Source: an uncultured Prevotellaceae bacterium
GTDB taxonomy: Bacteria; Bacteroidota; Bacteroidia; Bacteroidales; Bacteroidaceae
Assembly: GCA_902761605.1 (NCBI GenBank)
Contig: CACWLC010000012.1
Span: 1-64,000 of the forward strand
DNA: 64,000 nucleotides
Reading direction: 5' to 3'
Shown here: one piece after another, positions 59,649-64,000 of the stretch
Layout: each line of letters starts with the position of its first letter
Position numbering within the stretch: the stretch's first letter is position 1
Notes under the pieces: model-generated
What the model was told of the DNA's origin: nothing
The model's database searches: none
What the model saw: the letters and a program-made list of their open reading frames with translations, nothing else
Translations under genes and position numbers: made by a program

Positions 59649-61583
59649 TTATTTAGAGAATTCCTGAATCGCATTTACAAGCGCTTGGGGATTACCCATG
59701 TCATACATATGACCTTTTAGCCTCACTCCCATCATGCCACTTCGTTTACGAACAGCCTCGAGTGCTGAAGTAAGCTCTATCTCCGTAACATGATCACCAT
59801 CAATCTCTTTCTGCATAATATCCTCATGCAACTGTAAGAAGACCTCCGGAGTAAGGATATACTGGCCGAATACGCTGTAGTATTCCTTCTCGCCATCTTT
59901 ATTGCGCACACCCAGATACTCCTCAGCATAGCTGGCTTTAGGTTTCTCCATCATAGTAGAGACATTAAGCATAGTACGAGCATTGTCCTCCCAGACACCA
60001 TGTAGTATTCCATAACGGCTAACCTCCGCCAGAGGAATAGGATGTATGCTGACCATAAGGGAATTGCATCGTTCATATTCCTCCACCATCTGCAAGGCAC
60101 AAGGTTTGTTAGAATCGCTACGATAGAGAGTGTCGCCAAGCAAAAGCATCACTGGTTCATTGCCGGCAAACTGAGCTGCCTGGTATACAGCATGTCCAAA
60201 ACCCCGTTTCTCTCGCTGATAGACATAATGCAGACGTTTCCCTATGTCGAGGATATGATTCTCGTACTCCTGAGCCTCAGGATTAAGTTTTCGAAGATGC
60301 TCGTCAGACAAAGGACGCTCGAAAAAGTCAGAATACTGCTGACGTTCCTCCTCTGAGCCAAGAACGAGACATATCTCCTCTATTCCACTTTGGATAAGTT
60401 CTTCCAACAATATGAGTATCACAGGACGAACCATTCCATCAGGACAGGGAATAGGGAAGAAATCTTTCTTCAAAGCACGCGTAGCAGGATAGAGACGAGT
60501 GCCGAAGCCTGCTACAGGAATGATGGCACGACGCACAGTATGTACTGGTTTTAGCGTTAGCGTATATGCCTTCATGCCTCGTTCATTGAGATACTGCACC
60601 AGCTGTTGCTGAGTCTCCTCGCTACGCGCCAGGAACTGCACAGATCCATCACCATGAGAGCCTACGCCCTTACCACCCCATACCAATGGTTGGATATTGG
60701 GATCCTCAAGCACACTATGCAACTTAGGAGACCATAATGCCGATGACATAGGAGCCACCTTTGCATCGAAAAGTTTCTCTGCTTCAGTCATAAGGCGTCC
60801 AAGCTCTTCAGCATTACCCTCTGCCATGTATTTTATCGCCCTGTCGACAATTTCAAGATTATCCTTTCCCAAAGCATCGTGCTCAGCTCTCTCAGCATCG
60901 GTATTGGCAAAAGGATATGCCTTATTCAGATCAGAAAGAATCCTGATAGTATCTTTCTCTGCGCATAAGTCGGCAAACACCCAATAAAGATGCTTCTTTA
61001 CATTAAGAGAACGTACCTCTACCTCATCACCATCGAATGTCATAAGATTAGGTTTCACACCGAATGCACAAGCCTGGTCAAGACGTCCACAACGGCTGGA
61101 GGTACGTAATTCACCCACATAAGCGATATTCATCTCGCCCAAGGTGTTCAGATTAAGATTATATAATAAATTGAACGCGCGCGCTACAAGGACACAAATT
61201 GCAGCTGAGCTACTGAGTCCACTTTTCATAGGAAGGGACATCGAAGTGATACGTATGCGTACACCTCCAACCTTATACCACTCAAGCATATAAGATGCCA
61301 CACCTGCACAATAACAGAAGAAAGAGCCACTCTTAGCGACACGCTTCAACTCGGTCTCATCCATACGGCATGAAAAATCCTGCCAAAGATCCTTTATCTC
61401 AGGAGCTGTACTATATAGCTCAAAGATGTTCGACTTTTCTACTTCAGCATAGATACCTTGCTCAATACCCGTCACAATAGCAGCACCAGGAGCTATATCA
61501 GCATTCATGGTGCGATAGTGACCAGCCCAGTCTGTATGCTCACCAAAAAGGCACAAACGCCCAGGAACAAATAGTTTCATCAT
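59649..61583 (-). CDS. Fused GHMP sugar kinase and sugar-1-P nucleotidyltransferase
   Basis: A 644-residue two-domain protein. The N-terminal half is a GHMP kinase: KLFVPGRLCLFGEHTDWAGH, the ATP loop LPMKSGLSSSAAICVLVA (near residue 118), and a late GGKGVGSHGDGSVQF. The C-terminal half from about residue 352 is a GalU/UGP-like transferase: IIPVAGFGTRLYPATRALKK, LVLGSEEERQQY, LLLGDTLYRSD, EIELTSAL. Together they could turn a free sugar into a sugar-1-phosphate and then a UDP-sugar. The order is the reverse of Bacteroides FKP. The sugar is unknown; glucuronate, galactose, arabinose and others are possible. Minus-strand promoter TATCTTTG at 61616-61609. Confidence 0.85.
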   Translation of the reverse strand: MMKLFVPGRLCLFGEHTDWAGHYRTMNADIAPGAAIVTGIEQGIYAEVEKSNIFELYSTAPEIKDLWQDFSCRMDETELKRVAKSGSFFCYCAGVASYMLEWYKVGGVRIRITSMSLPMKSGLSSSAAICVLVARAFNLLYNLNLNTLGEMNIAYVGELRTSSRCGRLDQACAFGVKPNLMTFDGDEVEVRSLNVKKHLYWVFADLCAEKDTIRILSDLNKAYPFANTDAERAEHDALGKDNLEIVDRAIKYMAEGNAEELGRLMTEAEKLFDAKVAPMSSALWSPKLHSVLEDPNIQPLVWGGKGVGSHGDGSVQFLARSEETQQQLVQYLNERGMKAYTLTLKPVHTVRRAIIPVAGFGTRLYPATRALKKDFFPIPCPDGMVRPVILILLEELIQSGIEEICLVLGSEEERQQYSDFFERPLSDEHLRKLNPEAQEYENHILDIGKRLHYVYQREKRGFGHAVYQAAQFAGNEPVMLLLGDTLYRSDSNKPCALQMVEEYERCNSLMVSIHPIPLAEVSRYGILHGVWEDNARTMLNVSTMMEKPKASYAEEYLGVRNKDGEKEYYSVFGQYILTPEVFLQLHEDIMQKEIDGDHVTEIELTSALEAVRKRSGMMGVRLKGHMYDMGNPQALVNAIQEFSK

Positions 61584-61608
61584 ATTATTTTTCGCTAGTT
61601 ACGTGATG

Positions 61609-61616
61609 CAAAGATA
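61609..61616 (-). promoter_or_regulatory. -7 element of the kinase/nucleotidyltransferase gene
   Basis: TATCTTTG on the minus strand, 25 bp before the start. Confidence 0.55.
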
Positions 61617-61665
61617 ATAAAAAAGCTACACATATTACTTTTTTTGATGATTTTTTGCTGGAAAA

Positions 61666-61697
61666 TTTGGATAATTCATTAAAAATGCCTATTTTTG
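61666..61697 (+). promoter_or_regulatory. Promoter of the ECF sigma gene
   Basis: TTTG (61666-61669) and TATTTTTG (61690-61697), spaced 20 bp; the leader is about 70 bases. Confidence 0.65.
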
Positions 61698-61773
61698 CCG
61701 TCGAATTAATAACAAAACAAAATTTTTATTGCCTATCGAAACAGACTTTACTCAATTAACAAATGATTAAAGT

Positions 61774-62358
61774 ATGAGTACATTTAAAGAAATGACCGAC
61801 GAACAGTTGGCGTTGCTTTATATCGATGGTAATAACAAGGCATTCGACGAACTCCTTGCTCGCGTTCAGGACAAGATCTTCTCCTACGTCATGTATCTGA
61901 CAAAGGATGAGGATATGGCTAATGACGTTTTTCAGGACACCTTCGTTAAAGCAATCATTAAATTAAAGAACGGCCAATATAAAGACACTGGCAAGTTTGT
62001 ATTCTGGGTGATGCGTATTGCACACAACATCTTTATTGACCACTACCGCGATGTAAAAGGCGAACGCATTGTGGATCTGGCAAAGAACAATGACCTACAG
62101 CTTCTCAAAGTGACAAACCGTGAGAATGAGTTGGTTAACGAACAAGTAAGAAAAGATGTCACTCGTTTGATGAATGCCCTGCCTGAGCCACAAAGAGAAG
62201 TTGCATTCATGCGATTCTTCCAGCATATGTCATTTAAGGAGATAGCCGAAGAAACAGGTGTAAGCATCAATACCTCACTTGGTCGCATGCGCTATGCCCT
62301 CATAAACATGAGGAAGATGTCGCATAAGCACAACCTGAATCTCACTCTGGAGTTATAA
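61774..62358 (+). CDS. ECF-type RNA polymerase sigma factor
   Basis: A 194-residue sigma-70 family protein of the ECF group. Region 2 spans about residues 20-95 (NKAFDELLARVQDKIFSYV, DVFQDTFVKA, FWVMRIAHNIFIDHYR). Region 4 spans about 125-185 (LPEPQREVAFMRFFQHMSFK, EIAEETGVSINTSLGRMRYAL). No anti-sigma gene follows: the next gene is rpe on the opposite strand, overlapping the last 6 bp. It has its own good vegetative-type promoter, so it may act as a general rather than signal-gated factor; this is inference. Confidence 0.9.
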   Translation: MSTFKEMTDEQLALLYIDGNNKAFDELLARVQDKIFSYVMYLTKDEDMANDVFQDTFVKAIIKLKNGQYKDTGKFVFWVMRIAHNIFIDHYRDVKGERIVDLAKNNDLQLLKVTNRENELVNEQVRKDVTRLMNALPEPQREVAFMRFFQHMSFKEIAEETGVSINTSLGRMRYALINMRKMSHKHNLNLTLEL

Positions 62359-63000
62359 GGCTTTCAGATCGCTGATCACTTTGTGTGGATCTTTGGCACC
62401 AAAGACATAACTGCCGCTGACGAGCACGTCGACACCAGCGGCAACAAGTCTTGGTGCTGTTTCTCCTTGTACTCCACCATCCACCTCGATAAGAGCACCA
62501 CTACCCTTCTCGTCTATCAGTTTACGAAGGCGTTTAACCTTATCGATGGTATTTTCTATGAATTTCTGTCCACCAAAACCCGGGTTTACACTCATCAACA
62601 GTACCATCTCCACCTCACCTATGATATCCTCTAACATAGATACCGGTGTAGATGGATTAAGAGTAACACCTGCCTTCATTCCGGCATTATGAATCTCCTG
62701 AATAGTGCGATGCAGATGCGTAGTTGCCTCGAAATGCACATTCATCATCATCGCACCTAACTTGGCTGTCTGTTGTATATAGCGCTCCGGACGTTCAATC
62801 ATATAGTGTACGTCGAGAGGTTTGGTACAAGCCTTTGCCACTGCCTCTATAACAGGAAAGCCAAAAGAGATATTGGGAACGAATGAACCGTCCATCACGT
62901 CGAGATGAAGCCAGTCGGCTTCACTGCTGTTGATCATTTGAATGTCGCGGTCGAGATGAAGGAAATCGGCGGCGAGCAATGAAGGTGATAATAATGCCAT
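62353..63000 (-). CDS. rpe: Ribulose-phosphate 3-epimerase
   Basis: Interconverts ribulose-5-phosphate and xylulose-5-phosphate in the pentose phosphate pathway, 215 residues. Motifs: LLSPSLLAADFLHLDRDI, WLHLDVMDGSFVPNISFG, DVHYMIERPERY, MSVNPGFGGQKFIE and EVDGGVQGETAP. All metal and catalytic residues (two Asp, two His) appear in place. It follows the 39-residue small ORF by 10 bp on the minus strand. Confidence 0.96.
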   Translation of the reverse strand: MALLSPSLLAADFLHLDRDIQMINSSEADWLHLDVMDGSFVPNISFGFPVIEAVAKACTKPLDVHYMIERPERYIQQTAKLGAMMMNVHFEATTHLHRTIQEIHNAGMKAGVTLNPSTPVSMLEDIIGEVEMVLLMSVNPGFGGQKFIENTIDKVKRLRKLIDEKGSGALIEVDGGVQGETAPRLVAAGVDVLVSGSYVFGAKDPHKVISDLKAL

Positions 63001-63010
63001 AAATCCTTTT

Positions 63011-63130
63011 TTAGTTCAGACTCTTAGTCTGAGGGTTTGTTACGCTATAGGTGTGAGCGAACTGGCGGATAAACTCGAGGGTCTGCTCGCGCGGTTTCAA
63101 CGTTTCTGGAGTAAAATGCTTCATAGGCAT
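63011..63130 (-). CDS. Small unknown protein between fmt and rpe
   Basis: A 39-codon frame starting MPMKHFTPETLKPREQTLEF and ending in TKSLN before TAA. It fits neatly between fmt (42 bp upstream) and rpe (10 bp downstream), on the same strand, and its composition looks like a real amphipathic protein (IRQFAHTY). I recall similar short proteins with a PSEQTLEFIRQFA-like core in Bacteroidales, but this was not checked. Translation may start at the second Met (63124). Confidence 0.6.
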   Translation of the reverse strand: MPMKHFTPETLKPREQTLEFIRQFAHTYSVTNPQTKSLN

Positions 63131-63172
63131 CACAATTTATATTTGTTTATACCTTAGAAACGATAAAAGCAC

Positions 63173-64000
63173 CTACTTTATTATATAATTCTCAAAATTT
63201 TTCGTTCCGTTAAGGAAATCACGGGCTGCCATACGCTTCTTTCCTGACAGTTGGAGCTCTTCGATCTGCAATAGATAGTCTGCCGTAGTAATATAAAGTA
63301 TTCCCTTATATACTACGATAGTTCCAGGTTTCATTCCTACAGCCTTCTCCGTCTTTGAAGTCTTGAAGATCTTCAGATCAAGGGTCTTTCCGTCAGGACC
63401 GAGAAGTGTAGTCCATGCACCAGGATAAGGGCTAAGGCCCCGAATAAAATCGTATATACACTTAGCAGGGCGGTCCCAGTTTATCTCACACGTATTCTTG
63501 AAAATCTTTGGAGCAGGATAAAGACGCTTTATATTACCCAGCAGATTATCCTGAGGTATACTCTCAGGATGTCCATCGGCAGCAATGATCTTTTCGATAG
63601 TCTCAAGACAAATGTCGGCACCAAGATACATCAGGCCATCATAGACATATTCCACATCTGCATCGTCGGGGATGGCAAATGGTTTCTGCATTATGATACG
63701 TCCTGTATCGATATTCTTATCGAGGAAAAAGGTTGTAACACCAGTCTGAGTCTCGCCATTGATTACTGCCCAGTTTATAGGTGCTGCACCACGATACTGA
63801 GGCAGAAGAGCTGCATGGACATTAAAGGTTCCGTATACAGGCATGTCCCACACAATCTCTGGCAACATGCGGAAAGCTACGACAACCTGAAGATTCGCTT
63901 TATAACTACGCAGTTGCTCAACGAATTCCGGATCCTTCATCTTCTCTGGCTGCAACACTGGCAGGTTATGTTCTAAGGCGAACTTCTTCACCTCAGAGGG
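63173..64000 (-). CDS. fmt: Methionyl-tRNA formyltransferase, N terminus outside window
   Basis: Formylates initiator Met-tRNA. About 276 C-terminal residues are present out of the usual approximately 320. The frame runs to the window edge (PSEVKKFALEHNLPVLQPEK), so the GTG at 63991 is an internal Val, not a start. The catalytic region has NVHAALLPQYRGAAPINWA, with Asn and His, followed by DTGRIIMQKP with Asp. The OB-fold C-terminal domain begins near SPYPGAWTTL. It is probably the upstream gene of an operon with the small ORF and rpe. Confidence 0.95.
   Translation of the reverse strand, partial: PSEVKKFALEHNLPVLQPEKMKDPEFVEQLRSYKANLQVVVAFRMLPEIVWDMPVYGTFNVHAALLPQYRGAAPINWAVINGETQTGVTTFFLDKNIDTGRIIMQKPFAIPDDADVEYVYDGLMYLGADICLETIEKIIAADGHPESIPQDNLLGNIKRLYPAPKIFKNTCEINWDRPAKCIYDFIRGLSPYPGAWTTLLGPDGKTLDLKIFKTSKTEKAVGMKPGTIVVYKGILYITTADYLLQIEELQLSGKKRMAARDFLNGTKNFENYIIK

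Noticed and set aside
59649..61583. Bacteroides-type FKP (fucokinase/GDP-fucose pyrophosphorylase)
   Set aside because: The protein is shorter and the domain order is reversed, and the transferase half resembles UTP-dependent GalU enzymes.
63989..63991. GTG at this site as the start of fmt
   Set aside because: The reading frame continues to the window edge with a family-like sequence, so the codon is an internal Val and the true start is outside.

Overview
The window looks like a chromosomal segment of a Bacteroidota member, most probably a Prevotella-type bacterium (Prevotellaceae). The clearest signs are many promoters with the Bacteroidota -7 element TAnnTTTG, usually about 20 bp after a TTG-type -33 element, and almost no Shine-Dalgarno sequences. 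Supporting signs are a zinc-free type B L31, a TonB-dependent receptor with surface lipoproteins, a histidine kinase/receiver/AraC hybrid protein, Wzi/SLBB-type capsule export, and a tmRNA with a GETRYALAA tag. No insertion sequence, phage, CRISPR array, tRNA or rRNA was found.

Layout. 1-391: tmRNA on the minus strand, missing only its last few bases. 541-15087: a one-direction exopolysaccharide/capsule operon. It holds an SLBB exporter, a Wzz-like protein, an EpsG/Wzy-like polymerase, a Wzx flippase, two GT2 and three GT4 glycosyltransferases, two different polyprenyl-phosphate sugar-1-phosphate transferases, an outer-membrane Wzi protein and a small lipoprotein, and it ends at a strong terminator. 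15235-18762: an unknown Gly/Ser/His-rich secreted protein, a histidine phosphatase, a DUF308 membrane protein, a uracil-DNA-glycosylase-like protein and uridine kinase. 18778-27470: a secreted EEP nuclease diverges from an operon encoding a TonB-dependent receptor, an OB-fold lipoprotein, a lipoprotein with five OB-like repeats and an M15 peptidase. It is followed by L31 and a secreted DNA/RNA nuclease. I read this as a candidate system for binding, degrading and importing extracellular nucleic acid.

27579-32677: a peroxidase/thioredoxin reductase pair, the hybrid regulator, then a TrpB2-type tryptophan synthase beta chain behind a leader peptide with three consecutive Trp codons and a terminator, which is a textbook attenuator arrangement. 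32709-33245 has no intact gene but carries promoters and a possible gene remnant. 33246-40241: a degenerate M15-like lipoprotein, mfd, and a glycosyltransferase/acyltransferase/phosphoesterase operon. 40280-49896: GH51 arabinofuranosidase, a receiver protein with a HerA-like ATPase, a phosphopantetheinyl transferase with RmuC, a DUF4332 protein, NadB and a PBP4-type carboxypeptidase.

49916-54820: a 22-bp minisatellite, then a D-lactate-dehydrogenase-like flavo-iron-sulfur protein diverging from a lactate permease. 54823-54962 is a decayed scar joining the start of a signalling phosphatase to the end of a STAS protein. 54970-59617: small hypothetical genes, an FMN-binding protein, and a zapA-rny-rfbA operon. 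59649-64000: a fused GHMP kinase/nucleotidyltransferase, an ECF sigma factor, rpe, a 39-residue small ORF and the 3' part of fmt.

Across the window there are several unrelated 7-bp-period tandem repeats. One of them encodes an insertion in Mfd and recurs as an identical 35-bp copy at a nearby gene junction. All assignments come from reading motifs; no database search was run.
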